This document shows, piece by piece, positions 18,894-29,183 of a stretch of DNA of 36,742 bases (its first letter is position 1; the number at the start of each line of letters is the position of its first letter). Both the position numbers and the translations under genes were made by a program. The DNA comes from Candidatus Stoquefichus massiliensis AP9 (GTDB taxonomy: Bacteria; Bacillota_I; Bacilli_A; Erysipelotrichales; Coprobacillaceae), in the NCBI RefSeq assembly GCF_000455285.1, contig NZ_HG005287.1, positions 91,135 to 127,876 on the forward strand, written 5' to 3'. The notes below the pieces were generated by a model. That model saw nothing but the letters and a program-made list of their open reading frames with translations. It ran no database searches and had not been told where the DNA came from.

Positions 18894-20165
18894 TTATTCC
18901 CCTACCTTTCTTGGATCAGCAATATAACCTGCAATTGCACTTGCCGCAGCAACTTCAGGAGAAGCCAAATAAATTAATGCTTCTGTATCACCCATTCTTC
19001 CAACAAAGTTACGATTTGTTGTTGAAACACATTTTTCACCTTTTGCCATAACACCCATATGACCACCCATACATGGTCCACAGCTTGGTGTATTAAACGC
19101 ACATCCAGCCTCTACAAAGATTTCAGCCAATCCTTCTTGAATACATTGCACAAAGATTTTCTGGGTTGCTGGCACAACCATTACACGAACTCTTTCTGCC
19201 ACTTGTTTTCCTTTAAGAATAGCAGCTGCTTTGCGTAAGTCACTCATACGTCCATTCGTACAAGATCCAATCACAACTTGATCTATATATACTTTTTCAT
19301 CATTGTTTATTTCATCCATTGTATGCGCATTCCCTGGTAAATGCGGAAAAGCCACTGTTGGTATAATCTTTGATAAATCAATTTCAATGACTTCATCATA
19401 GACTGCATCTTCATCTGCTACATATTCTTTATATGTTTTCTTGGAATGCTTATCCATATATTCTCTTGTTTGTTCATCAACAGGGAAAATTCCATTCTTA
19501 GCCCCTGCTTCTATCGCCATATTACAAATTGTAAAACGATCATCCATTGATAATTCTTGGACCCCTTCACCAACAAATTCCATTGATTTATATAAAGCAC
19601 CATCAACACCAATTTGTCCAATAATGTGTAAAATCACATCTTTTCCACTGACATAAGGCTGAAGTTTCCCTTTTAAAACAAACTTGATAGCACTTGGCAC
19701 TTTAAACCATAATTCACCTGTTGCCATTCCAGTTGCTATATCTGTTGTTCCGACTCCTGTAGAAAATGCTCCTAAAGCACCATAAGTACATGTATGAGAA
19801 TCCGCACCAATAATACATTCTCCAGCGACAACAATTCCTCGCTCTGGTAAAATCGCATGTTCCACACCACATTTTCCTTGTTCCATATGATGAGTTAAAC
19901 ATTGATTTAAAGAAAACTCTCGGATTGCTTTAGAGTTTTCTGCTGATTTAATATCTTTATTTGGTGTAAAATGATCAGGCACCAAAACAACTTTATCCTT
20001 ATCAAAAACGTGATCAGCCATTTGTTTAAAAATAGGCAATGCCATAGGACCTGTAATATCATTGGCCATTACAACATCTAACTTAGCTTCAATAAGCTGT
20101 CCTGCCACAACTTCTTTTAAACCTGCATGATCTGCTAATATTTTTTGTGTCATTGTCATTGACAT
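18894..20165 (-). CDS. leuC: 3-isopropylmalate dehydratase, large subunit
   Basis: A 423-aa aconitase-family subunit. Cluster cysteines sit in VIGSCTNGR and in [28 protein letters not shown] is the N-terminal hallmark. The length and form fit the shorter LeuC/HacA-like class, in keeping with the short LeuD. ATG 20165 is chosen because GGGGG lies 9 nt upstream; the in-frame start at 20201 would begin next to the hairpin pair that follows ilvC. Confidence 0.94.
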   Translation of the reverse strand: MSMTMTQKILADHAGLKEVVAGQLIEAKLDVVMANDITGPMALPIFKQMADHVFDKDKVVLVPDHFTPNKDIKSAENSKAIREFSLNQCLTHHMEQGKCGVEHAILPERGIVVAGECIIGADSHTCTYGALGAFSTGVGTTDIATGMATGELWFKVPSAIKFVLKGKLQPYVSGKDVILHIIGQIGVDGALYKSMEFVGEGVQELSMDDRFTICNMAIEAGAKNGIFPVDEQTREYMDKHSKKTYKEYVADEDAVYDEVIEIDLSKIIPTVAFPHLPGNAHTMDEINNDEKVYIDQVVIGSCTNGRMSDLRKAAAILKGKQVAERVRVMVVPATQKIFVQCIQEGLAEIFVEAGCAFNTPSCGPCMGGHMGVMAKGEKCVSTTNRNFVGRMGDTEALIYLASPEVAAASAIAGYIADPRKVGE

Positions 20166-20201
20166 AATGATTTCCCCCTTTAATTCTTTGTATGTCATCA
20201 C

Positions 20202-20246
20202 TAAAGAGTCTTTGACTCTTTACTGAACACACACAAAGTGTGTGTT
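20202..20246 (-). other. Two adjacent hairpins between ilvC and leuC
   Basis: Two perfect 9-bp stems with 3-nt loops stand side by side: TAAAGAGTC/GACTCTTTA (20202-20222) and AACACACAC/GTGTGTGTT (20226-20246). Neither is followed by a T run on the minus strand, so they are more likely mRNA processing or stability elements than terminators. Confidence 0.65.
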
Positions 20247-21275
<1,029 letters not shown>

Positions 21276-21279
21276 CTAT

Positions 21280-21792
21280 TTATTCCTTTTCATATTTTTT
21301 TATATCAAAATCACTGAGACCTCTTGAAATACCAGCTAAACCAGTACGTACAATCTCAACGATATTGAAACCATCTAACATGGCTAATAAGCCATCAATC
21401 TTACTATGATCACCTGTCACTTCAACAACCATTGAATCAGGCGATACATCAACAATCTTTGCTCTAAAGATATCTACAATAGAAACAATATCAGCTCTTG
21501 TCGATTGATCTGCCTCAACCTTAACCATTAATAACTCACGATAAACAGATGAACTTCTTGGTAATGCAAAGATTTCAATCACATCTTCCAACTTTCTTAA
21601 CTGTTTCTCAATTTGTTCAAGAATCAACTGATCCCCTTGAGCAACCACTGTCATTCTCGAAATACCTTCTGTACTTGTAGGTCCAACAGTCAGGCTGTCA
21701 ATATTGTAACCTCTTCTTGCAAATAAACCACTGACTCTGGTTAAAACACCAGCACTGTTATGGACAAGAATTGATAGAATGAGTTCTTCCAT
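21280..21792 (-). CDS. ilvN: Acetolactate synthase, regulatory small subunit
   Basis: A 170-aa regulatory subunit that activates IlvB and gives valine feedback inhibition. The N-terminal ACT domain reads LVHNSAGVLTRVSGLFARRG, then a YNIDSLTVG stretch. The C-terminal half (about 85-165) is the usual second domain. ilvN/ilvH naming varies in Bacillota. It lies 3 nt after leuA. Confidence 0.93.
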   Translation of the reverse strand: MEELILSILVHNSAGVLTRVSGLFARRGYNIDSLTVGPTSTEGISRMTVVAQGDQLILEQIEKQLRKLEDVIEIFALPRSSSVYRELLMVKVEADQSTRADIVSIVDIFRAKIVDVSPDSMVVEVTGDHSKIDGLLAMLDGFNIVEIVRTGLAGISRGLSDFDIKKYEKE

Positions 21793-21795
21793 AAT

Positions 21796-23481
21796 TTATC
21801 CTTCTTTCTTTAGAATTTTATGAATACGATTCATTGCTGAAATCATTGCCTTAATTGTTGCAGTTGTAATGTTTGGATGAACACCGACACCAAATTCACA
21901 AACTGAACTTCCTTTTGGTCTTAACTGCACATAAGCAGCTGCTTTGGCAGATGATCCAGATGTTAAAGCATGTTCACTATAATCTAATAAATGTGTATAT
22001 AAGAAATCTTCTGAAGAGTTCAAAGCATTCTTCACAGCATCGATTGGTCCATTTCCATAACCAATCAAAGTTTTCACTTCACCATGATCTTCAATTGTAA
22101 CTTCTGCTCTTCTTTCATATTCACTATCATCTTCACTAATATCAATTAATTTCTGTCTTATAAATTTATAAGGTTCTTCATTATCAATATATTCTTTCTT
22201 AAATGTATCATAGATTCTTTCCGGTGAAACTTCACCTTCAGTTTCACTAATATTTTGAATGGCTTTCGCAAAATCAGCCTGTAATGCTTTTGGTAAATGA
22301 TAACCAAAGACTGTATCCATCACAAAGGCAACACCACCTTTACCTGATTGTGAATTAATACGTACAATGGGTTCATATTGTCTATTCAAATCAGCTGGAT
22401 CAATTGGTAAATAAGGAACTTCCCAAACATCTCCACCTCTTTGATGATAAGCATACATTCCTTTATTAATCGCATCTTGATGACTGCCAGAGAAAGCTGT
22501 AAAGACAAGTTGTCCTGCATAAGGATGACGAGGTGGAACTTCCATCTTTGTATCTTTTTCATAAATGGCTTTGATATGATTCATATGACTTAATTCCAAC
22601 TGAGGGTCAATACCATGTGTATACATATTTAATGCTAAAGTGATGATATCTACATTTCCAGTTCTTTCGCCATTACCAAATAAAGTTCCTTCAACACGAT
22701 CAGCTCCAGCTAATAAACCAAGTTCTGTTGTGGCAACACCACATCCTCTATCATTATGAGGGTGTAAACTGACAATCACACGTTCTCTGTCTTTAAAGTT
22801 ACGACACATCCACTCAATTTGATCAGCATAAACATTTGGTGTATCCATTTCTACTGTTGAAGGTAAATTAATAATCACTTTATTGTCTTTTGAAGCACCC
22901 CATGTCTCCATCACTGCTTCACAAACATCTAAAGCATAATCAACTTCAGTCCCTGTAAAACTTTCTGGTGAATATTCAAGAATGACTTTCCCTTCAAATT
23001 CCTGTGATAATTCTTTTACTAATTTTGTTCCTTCTACAGCAATCTTTTTAATTTCTTCTTTGCTTTTACCAAAGACAACATCTCTTTGCAGAACTGATGT
23101 TGAATTATAAATATGAACAATCGCTTTATCTAATCCTTTTAAAGATTCAAATGTTCTTCTAATTAAATGTTCTCTTGCCTGAGTCAAGACTTGAACAGTG
23201 ACATCATCAGGAATCAAATGTTCATCAATCAATAATCTTAAAAAATCATATTCAATTTGTGATGAAGAAGGAAAACCAACTTCTATTTCTTTAAAACCTA
23301 AATCCACTAATAATTGAAACATTTCCACCTTTTCTTCAATTTTCATTGGTGTAATTAATGCCTGATTCCCATCACGTAAATCAACTGAACACCAAGTTGG
23401 AGCCTTTTCAATTTCATTGTCTGGCCAAGTACGATCTTTCAATTTAATCGTTTCAAATCTCTTATACTTTTTATAGTTCAT
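21796..23481 (-). CDS. leuA: 2-isopropylmalate synthase (type 2 LeuA)
   Basis: A 561-aa enzyme that condenses acetyl-CoA and 2-oxoisovalerate, the first leucine-specific step. The TIM-barrel start TWCSVDLRDGNQALITPM and the metal motif SLHPHNDRGCGVATTELG are present. The C-terminal 130 residues form the leucine-sensing regulatory domain with a GPIDAVKNAL stretch. Its N-terminal KYKRFETIKLKDRTWPDNEI opening and length fit the type 2 (yeast/actinobacterial-like) class. ATG 23481 follows AGGAGG; the longer in-frame start at 23526 lies in the T-box terminator. Confidence 0.94.
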   Translation of the reverse strand: MNYKKYKRFETIKLKDRTWPDNEIEKAPTWCSVDLRDGNQALITPMKIEEKVEMFQLLVDLGFKEIEVGFPSSSQIEYDFLRLLIDEHLIPDDVTVQVLTQAREHLIRRTFESLKGLDKAIVHIYNSTSVLQRDVVFGKSKEEIKKIAVEGTKLVKELSQEFEGKVILEYSPESFTGTEVDYALDVCEAVMETWGASKDNKVIINLPSTVEMDTPNVYADQIEWMCRNFKDRERVIVSLHPHNDRGCGVATTELGLLAGADRVEGTLFGNGERTGNVDIITLALNMYTHGIDPQLELSHMNHIKAIYEKDTKMEVPPRHPYAGQLVFTAFSGSHQDAINKGMYAYHQRGGDVWEVPYLPIDPADLNRQYEPIVRINSQSGKGGVAFVMDTVFGYHLPKALQADFAKAIQNISETEGEVSPERIYDTFKKEYIDNEEPYKFIRQKLIDISEDDSEYERRAEVTIEDHGEVKTLIGYGNGPIDAVKNALNSSEDFLYTHLLDYSEHALTSGSSAKAAAYVQLRPKGSSVCEFGVGVHPNITTATIKAMISAMNRIHKILKKEG

Positions 23482-23500
23482 ATTCCTACCTCCTATTCCC

Positions 23501-23813
23501 TTATAATAAAAAATCTCGTTCCTCATTATGAAAACAAATTCATAATAGAGGACGAGAGTTATTCACTTCGTGGTTCCACCTCATATTTATTATTGCCTCA
23601 CAGCAATAACCTTATCAAGTACGCTTAATTCTAAGTTCATACTCTAGCGTGATAACGGTCGCAAGTTCCGTAGCAGCTTACTCCTACTGTTTCAGTGCTC
23701 CACTCAAGGATGAGTTCAATAATGTCATCACGATTCCTTTCACCAACCGAAATCTCTCTACGCATCTTACACTATCTACTATTTCCTATCTTTGTATTTA
23801 CTATAGGGTTGTT
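23501..23813 (-). promoter_or_regulatory. Leucine T-box riboswitch of the ilv-leu operon
   Basis: On the minus strand the leader has a stem I region with AGAGAG and GGTTGGTGAAAG, a specifier segment TTGAACTCATCC whose codon CTC (23714-23712) reads leucine, then the T-box AGGTGGAACCACG (23581-23569). A long terminator stem (23556-23515) is followed by a run of T. Uncharged leucine tRNA should pair at both the codon and the T-box and favour antitermination, switching on the operon when leucine is short. Confidence 0.93.
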
Positions 23814-23819
23814 GCATAT

Positions 23820-23848
23820 ATGATATACCTTTTCCATTTTTTAGTCAA
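23820..23848 (-). promoter_or_regulatory. Promoter of the ilv-leu operon
   Basis: TTGACT (23843-23848), 17-bp spacer, TATCAT (23820-23825) on the minus strand, just upstream of the T-box leader. Confidence 0.8.
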
Positions 23849-23855
23849 CACTATT

Positions 23856-23896
23856 TTCAATATTTTGTTTGTGAATTTTTAGTTTTGTAAAATTGT
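23856..23896 (+). repeat. 41-bp direct repeat, left copy
   Basis: Exact match to 29000-29040 in the same orientation. It starts TTCAATATTTTGTTTGTGAA and lies just upstream of the ilv-leu promoter. Confidence 0.9.
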
Positions 23897-24006
23897 AAGT
23901 GTTAATTTTAGTTTTTTCATAAAATCAGCATATTTTAATCACTTTTTCTCTTAGCAAGAAAATATTCTTTGATTATCAATTCTCAATATCATTATCTTTT
24001 TATCAA

Positions 24007-24801
24007 TTAAAATGAGTTGTTATTTAATTGACTCTTAATATATTGATTATAATTGTAAATAACGGTTCCTTGTTCACACATATTATCATCATCTTGATAA
24101 TCTCTATTTTGTCCCATTAATTCATATCCATTTTCTATTAATTCTCCATTATAATAAAACAAGTAATGATGATCTGGCACTTTATCATATTCAATATTTA
24201 CTGATTCCTTTGTGATTATTATTATTGCATTCGCGTTTTTCACTTCATTAATCAATGCTTTTGCTATATCTTCATTATCACAAACAAATATCATATAAAG
24301 TCCACTCTGTTTTTCAAAAAGCTTATCTAAAGTATAACCATTATGAATACAAAATGAAGGACTATAATATTTTGTATAATCTTTAGCTATTCGATCATTA
24401 TCTTTTGTATAATCAAATGGTAAAACCTGTGGACGAATTGCATTATATGCATTTCTTACATACAAATCAATATTTTGATCTCCGATACGTTTCTTGAGTT
24501 CATCATATTGAATTGAGGTATACATTTCTTCTAATTGTGTAAATAAGCTTTCTTCATTATGTATTATCACTTGTTGTGAATGATTGTTTCCATATTGTAT
24601 TTGTGTCTCTGCTGGTATCTTTCCTTCACCACTATCAATAGAATGTCCAGCTTTATAATAATCATCATAATCTCCAAAATATCTTTCCAATATTTCACTA
24701 TATCTATCAGGAAAGGTATTAACCTGAAAAGTATGTGCTATGATTGTACACCCAAAGAAAGAAACAACAAAGCAAGTGATTCCCAATATGATTTTTTTCA
24801 T
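24007..24801 (-). CDS. Secreted or membrane-anchored protein of unknown function
   Basis: 264 aa, not recognised. A basic N-terminus and hydrophobic segment (about 3-22) give a signal peptide or anchor; a Cys at about 18 in a FFGCTII context is a possible but poor lipobox. The rest is hydrophilic and rich in Asp, Tyr and Asn, with no transmembrane segment. GGAGG lies 7 nt before ATG 24801 (another ATG is at 24804). The gene appears intact, unlike most neighbours. The region up to 23897 holds no gene. Confidence 0.65.
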   Translation of the reverse strand: MKKIILGITCFVVSFFGCTIIAHTFQVNTFPDRYSEILERYFGDYDDYYKAGHSIDSGEGKIPAETQIQYGNNHSQQVIIHNEESLFTQLEEMYTSIQYDELKKRIGDQNIDLYVRNAYNAIRPQVLPFDYTKDNDRIAKDYTKYYSPSFCIHNGYTLDKLFEKQSGLYMIFVCDNEDIAKALINEVKNANAIIIITKESVNIEYDKVPDHHYLFYYNGELIENGYELMGQNRDYQDDDNMCEQGTVIYNYNQYIKSQLNNNSF

Positions 24802-24875
24802 CATTTATCCTCCTATCATTTATCTTTATTATATCAGTAATCATTCATTCAATCCTTAATAATTCATTAATATTC

Positions 24876-24913
24876 AATAATAGGAGAATTCAAAAATGAA
24901 TTCTCCTATTATT
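24876..24913 (-). terminator. Long perfect hairpin, likely terminator
   Basis: A 16-bp perfect stem (24876-24891 with 24898-24913) with a 6-nt loop, directly downstream of the damaged secreted-protein gene. The T tail is weak. Confidence 0.65.
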
Positions 24914-24931
24914 GTCTTTATTGCATTACAC

Positions 24932-25857
24932 TTATGATTCTTTTATTCTATCATCAAATTGATGAAATATCTGGTTATCAATAACTTCATTAAAAGACAA
25001 TTGATTCATTTGAACCTTAAAAGTTTCCTTGCCATTGTTCTTGATAGAAGCTTTTAACAAAACACCTGTACTCCATCAATCAATAAATTCATCTCTTTAC
25101 CATGATGCTTATTCTGATAATAATCATTGAAATGTGTAGATATCTCAACACAATGTCTACCCAGATATTCCTGATTAGAAACAATATCCCATTTTGTATA
25201 ATCAGTTCCCATAAATCCAATTGCAAAGTCTTCTGGTAATAATGCAGTCTTTGTAATCCCCATTAATGATACATCCATTTTTCTTATATATGACTGTTCC
25301 TCATCCAACCTCTCATCTATTGTTTCAATAGATTTTGATGATTCAAGATATTGACTAGGAATTTCTATTTTATTTGTAACAAATGGCAAATAATCAGATT
25401 CCTTAAATGTTTTATCAGTCGCTAACATAGCTTTTATATAATCATCATTTCTCATAACTGAATAATTTTCACCATCAAAAAGACTTTCTTCTTGTGGAGA
25501 AACAATATCTTTTGTCTTTAAATGATTGTAAACATTTTTTTCATATGATTTATGATTTAAAATATCTACCGCAAAAGTAATTGTCATATCAGTATCTGCA
25601 TTAGCAGAGTAATAATCAAATTCTCCCTGAGCATTCTGAAAATAGTTAATAGAATTAATCATCAGATTAATAAGTTCTTTCTTATCACTATCATTATTTT
25701 GAAATACCTTTTGACTTTCTTCAATTATTGGTTTTGTATCAGTTGCTTTAACATTTATGAAATCAATATTATTATGATTTTGATTATTCACCAAATTAAC
25801 TGTTAAAAGACTAACACCCAATGTTATACCTGTTACTAATAAAAATTTACTTTTCAT
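24932..25857 (-). pseudogene. Secreted protein gene with a C-terminal frameshift
   Basis: Starts at ATG 25857 (AAGGGGATG upstream) with a signal peptide (about residues 3-23) and a soluble domain. The frame ends early at 25054 with DGVQVFC. If one base is added near 25074-25077 it continues as DWSTGVLLKASIKNNGKE, then FKVQMNQLSFNEV, and ends naturally at 24932. A strand pattern of xxDxxTGVLLK is common at this point in LolA-like and sigma-regulator-like secreted proteins, so the longer frame is the original. The intact product would have been about 308 aa. Family membership is only suggestive. Confidence 0.7.
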
Positions 25858-25928
25858 TTTTACATCCCCTTTTTGACATTCTATCAAAAAGATATGAACA
25901 ATTTGTGAAAAAACAATGTCATATACTT

Positions 25929-26192
25929 TTACATTACTTTTATAACCTTCTTATCGTCTATTTCAAATATACAGTCCGCAAAACAATCATCATCTTCACT
26001 ATGACTTGTATAAATCAGTTGTCTATTTTCATCTTCAGATAAATATTGATTTATATAATCTCCTGAATAATTCTTGATTTCTGCTGCATTTCTATTAAAT
26101 AAGTTTTGTATTTTTTGAATATCATTCTCTAACCCAAAGTATTTAATCAACCTCATGATTTCATAAATACTCAAAGCAATCAAGTTAATCAA
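25929..26192 (-). CDS. Small ORF of uncertain status in decayed region
   Basis: Up to 87 codons from a TTG; a hydrophobic start (LINLIALSIYEIMRLIKYFG) and an acidic tail with YTSHSEDDDCFADC. The nearest purine-rich site (AAGGA) is too far from the TTG. It may be the end of a longer membrane protein that has lost its 5' part. Not recognised. Confidence 0.35.
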   Translation of the reverse strand: MINLIALSIYEIMRLIKYFGLENDIQKIQNLFNRNAAEIKNYSGDYINQYLSEDENRQLIYTSHSEDDDCFADCIFEIDDKKVIKVM

Positions 26193-26224
26193 AGATAAGA
26201 AAAATAATGTTCCTTAACTCTACT

Positions 26225-26632
26225 TTAATTTGGAATATTATGAAAATAATCCAAACCTTTAAAAATACAAATCATCAAAACATAAAGAAGAATACCTACC
26301 ATAATAAATTGTAGAAAAGACCCTTTAGCATATTCCATAAAAGATAAAAGAACTATATATAGAATATAAAACATACTTACATAAAACATATAATAGAACT
26401 GATATTCATGATTTAAAATACAAACAATGATAAAACTAACCAAAATCATCACTATCATTTTTAAGACATTAGCTTGATAACCTATCAATATATCAATAGA
26501 AACTAAAATAAAACTACCAGCTAATATTGTCATAACCAAATTTATTAAAGAAGGCTTATTATCAAAATATCTATATAAGCAAAAAATCAAACAACATACA
26601 TAAGATATGCAATATGATTCTGTACTAAACAA
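26225..26632 (-). CDS. Membrane ORF, possibly a remnant sensor domain
   Basis: About 135 codons from a TTG with no good ribosome binding site. Nearly all of it is hydrophobic, with four or five predicted membrane segments, and it ends in LDYFHNIPN. It directly follows a damaged LytTR-type response regulator, where an AgrC-like sensor would be expected, but no kinase domain follows. Probably the membrane remnant of such a sensor; could also be an unrelated membrane protein. Confidence 0.35.
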   Translation of the reverse strand: MFSTESYCISYVCCLIFCLYRYFDNKPSLINLVMTILAGSFILVSIDILIGYQANVLKMIVMILVSFIIVCILNHEYQFYYMFYVSMFYILYIVLLSFMEYAKGSFLQFIMVGILLYVLMICIFKGLDYFHNIPN

Positions 26633-27006
26633 ACTATATCACCATCTGAATTGAATTGGATTGTCTTTTGATTCAATATCTAATGAACGGCTTAATTTAT
26701 CACCTGATAATATCCTTTTTCATTATCATTCTTTTCAATAAAACCATAAACATTACGGCCAAAAACTTCCTTCATTCGCCGTCTTTGATTTGTTATAAAG
26801 GCAATATATTTATTCAAATGTTGTTGCGCATAATGGACACCATCATAATCAGGCATATCAATATCCAGTAATATCAAGTCAAAATGAATCTCTGTTTTTC
26901 CATATCCAATACACTCGTAAATGAATAAAAATGATGATTCATATCTGATATTATTGTTTGAATACTATCTAAAATTTTTTTGATCATCTACAATAGCAAT
27001 ATTCAT
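26633..27006 (-). pseudogene. LytTR-type response regulator, multiple frameshifts
   Basis: ATG 27006 with GGGGAGAG upstream starts MNIAIVDDQK, the receiver opening with its acidic pair, then hits TAG after an A7 run. In a second frame it continues KILDSIQTIISDMNHHFYSF. In the first frame it resumes as HFDLILLDIDMPDYDGVHYA, the phosphorylation-site strand, and then as a NVYGFIEK segment. Further on, FNSDGDIVCLVQNHIAYL resembles the start of a LytTR DNA-binding domain but lies behind stops. At least two frameshifts and two stops make it a pseudogene of an AgrA-like regulator. The 3' limit is approximate. Confidence 0.7.
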
Positions 27007-27172
27007 GATAGTCTCTCCCCTTAATCTCTTGTTATTCTACAGCTATAACATACCTGATTAAAATGGAGATTCCATACTAACTTAGTACATTCAAATCAGA
27101 CAAACACTTTTTATTTATCTAGATTCTACCAAACTCTTATGAATTTCATGTATAATAATATAAAGATTATTC

Positions 27173-28988
27173 TTAATTGACATTTCTTAATATCGTTGTG
27201 ATGTCTTTCTTTAAAGTATATTGTAATGAAATAATTATTGGGATAATTCTAGTTATTACGATATAAAAAACCACTTTTACAAAAAGTAACACTATGACTA
27301 TAAAAGAAAATTCCAAATGAAAATATAATTTTAAGAATAAAGCCATCAAAATACTTAGTATCATTGTTATAAAAACAAGTGTTTTATTTTCATAATAATA
27401 TAAATGATACAATTGTCTTTTTTCAACTCCATTAATTCTTAAAACACCTATTTCATTTTCCCTTGATTTATTTTGTAATGATTGAATAATATAAGTGATT
27501 ATAACTGTTCCTATAATTAATACAAATTTTAATATTAATATAAATTGCTGAAGTGTTTTTATATTCTCTATCTCATCTCTATAATGATCTCCATGAGATG
27601 ATACCGTTGCATAACTAAACCAATTTTTTATTTCTTTGACTGTTGAATCTATATTTTTAATATCATCACAATAAACAATAAATGCACTACTTGTTTCAAT
27701 ATTTTCTTTTGCTAACATTTCTTTGATCATAGAAGTTGGCATATAGATAACAGCATTAAGATCATCTTGAATCTTATATTGATTAATGGTTTGATTAAAA
27801 CTATATTCTTGATTATTTAATTTTAGTACACTCATAATTGTTATATTTGCATCGATATTATTAATTATATGAGAAGAAACAACACATGTATCTATATCTA
27901 TTTTAGGTAAGATTTTAGCTTGTATTGTTTTATTTTGAATATTGACTATGGCATCTAATTCCCAATAATATTCTACACTTTGAATGTGTTTTATTTCTTT
28001 TAACATATTCATTTGATCATGTGTAAATAATTGACTTGAACCGTTATATGTCGTATGGGGCAATACCTCCATATGTCGTATGGGGCAATACCTCCTTTGT
28101 ATTCACAACAATAATTTCATTAGTTTTCAATGATTGATATAGTGATTCTTGTTGGTTTAATAACATATCTAAAATCATTGGAACAACACATAATATAATA
28201 ATAACAATAACATATAAGATATTTAACCCATAATGTATTTTATCGTGATGTCTCTTTTTATAAATATGATAAAATAATTTATTTATTTTTTGGTCTTTTT
28301 TTATCACAACTGATTGTGTTTTATCCATAGTATCTTTCTTCATAATCAAATAAGAATGATCAATGATATATAAAACATCAGCATATTCAGCAACAAATGA
28401 ATCATGTGTTGCAATGACAACCATCTTATTATACTCTTTGCATATATAACGAAGAATATTCATAAGTTCTTTTGCATTTTCTTGATCTAGAGCTGATGTT
28501 GGCTCATCGCATATAATCAAATCTACATCTTTAATCAAAGCTAATAATAATGCAAATCTTTGTCTCTCACCCCTAGATAAAGATAAAGGCATTTGATCTA
28601 ATGAAACATTTAATTTTAATTGATGAAAATATTGATTAACCTCTGCACTATTATACTCTTGACCAATTAATGCAAACATACATGCAATATTATCTTTTAA
28701 AGTTAAACTTTCACTAATAAGTTCTAAATCCTGTAATATAAAACCTATACGTGTTCTTCTTATTTCTGCTCGTTGCTGATCTTTTAACTTATCAATTCTT
28801 ATATTATCCCACTTATATTGAGCATTTGTATAATGTGATAAAAGAGCAATTTCATGTAGTAAACTCGTTTTCCCCGAACCACTTTCCCCCATAATAACAT
28901 GAATATTCCCATCATAGATATGCATTGATTCATTAACTAACAATACTTGGTTTTGAATTTTCAAATGCAAATTATCTAATGTTATCAT
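27173..28988 (-). pseudogene. ABC ATPase-permease fusion split by a 25-bp tandem duplication
   Basis: The 5' frame (to 28044) has Walker A GESGSGKTS, signature LSRGERQR, Walker B LIICDEPTSALD and H-loop ATHD, then a linker and one membrane segment. It ends EVLPHTTYGGIAPYDI. The second frame (28072-27173) repeats EVLPHTTY and continues with an extracellular domain, three membrane segments and ENEIGVLRINGVEKRQL, a MacB/FtsX-type permease motif. A perfect 25-bp tandem repeat (28046-28095) accounts for the shift: removing one unit gives one continuous frame of about 600 codons. Such fusions act in peptide export or antimicrobial-peptide immunity. ATG 28988 has GGAG 7 nt upstream. The two halves could still be made separately, but no ribosome binding site suits the second. 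Confidence 0.85.
28046..28095 (-). repeat. Perfect 25-bp tandem duplication in the ABC gene
   Basis: Two identical 25-bp units, 28046-28070 and 28071-28095; each starts on the minus strand GGAGGTATTGCCCC. As 25 is not a multiple of three, it shifts the frame. Confidence 0.95.
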
Positions 28989-28999
28989 AGGCATACTCC

Positions 29000-29040
29000 T
29001 TCAATATTTTGTTTGTGAATTTTTAGTTTTGTAAAATTGT
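29000..29040 (+). repeat. 41-bp direct repeat, right copy
   Basis: Exact match to 23856-23896, 5,144 bp away. It ends one base into the ribosome binding region of the ABC gene. Confidence 0.9.
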
Positions 29041-29183
29041 TTATATATTATTTCGTATTTCCATAAAAACCACTTTATTATTAATAATTCCCTCATTTCT
29101 ATCATGAGATATAAAAACTTTAAACCCAATATCTTCCCTTAAACTTTTTTTGACCCATAATTCTATAAACAAAAAAACTCACA
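29041..29183 (-). other. Probable decayed coding segment
   Basis: No intact gene. Each minus-strand frame holds a short coding-like piece: LILLIIVNVSFFVYRIMGQKK (a membrane segment) in one, then SLREDIGFKVFISHDRNEG in another, joined by a shift at an A7 run; a third gives RELLIIKWFLWKYEIIYKQF. This may be the N-terminus of a bacteriocin-associated permease or the lost end of the preceding 7-TM gene. AT richness makes this uncertain. Confidence 0.3.

Noticed and set aside
20202-20246. Hairpins as a terminator after ilvC
   Set aside because: Neither stem is followed by a T run on the minus strand and leuC continues the operon 37 nt later.
23649-23882. 77-codon plus-strand frame across the leucine T-box
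   Set aside because: The segment is fully explained by the T-box and promoter on the other strand; no ribosome binding site.
27063-27100. TACTAA-C-TTAGTA palindrome upstream of the damaged response regulator as an operator
   Set aside because: Only six bases per half in AT-rich DNA before a dead gene; could be chance.
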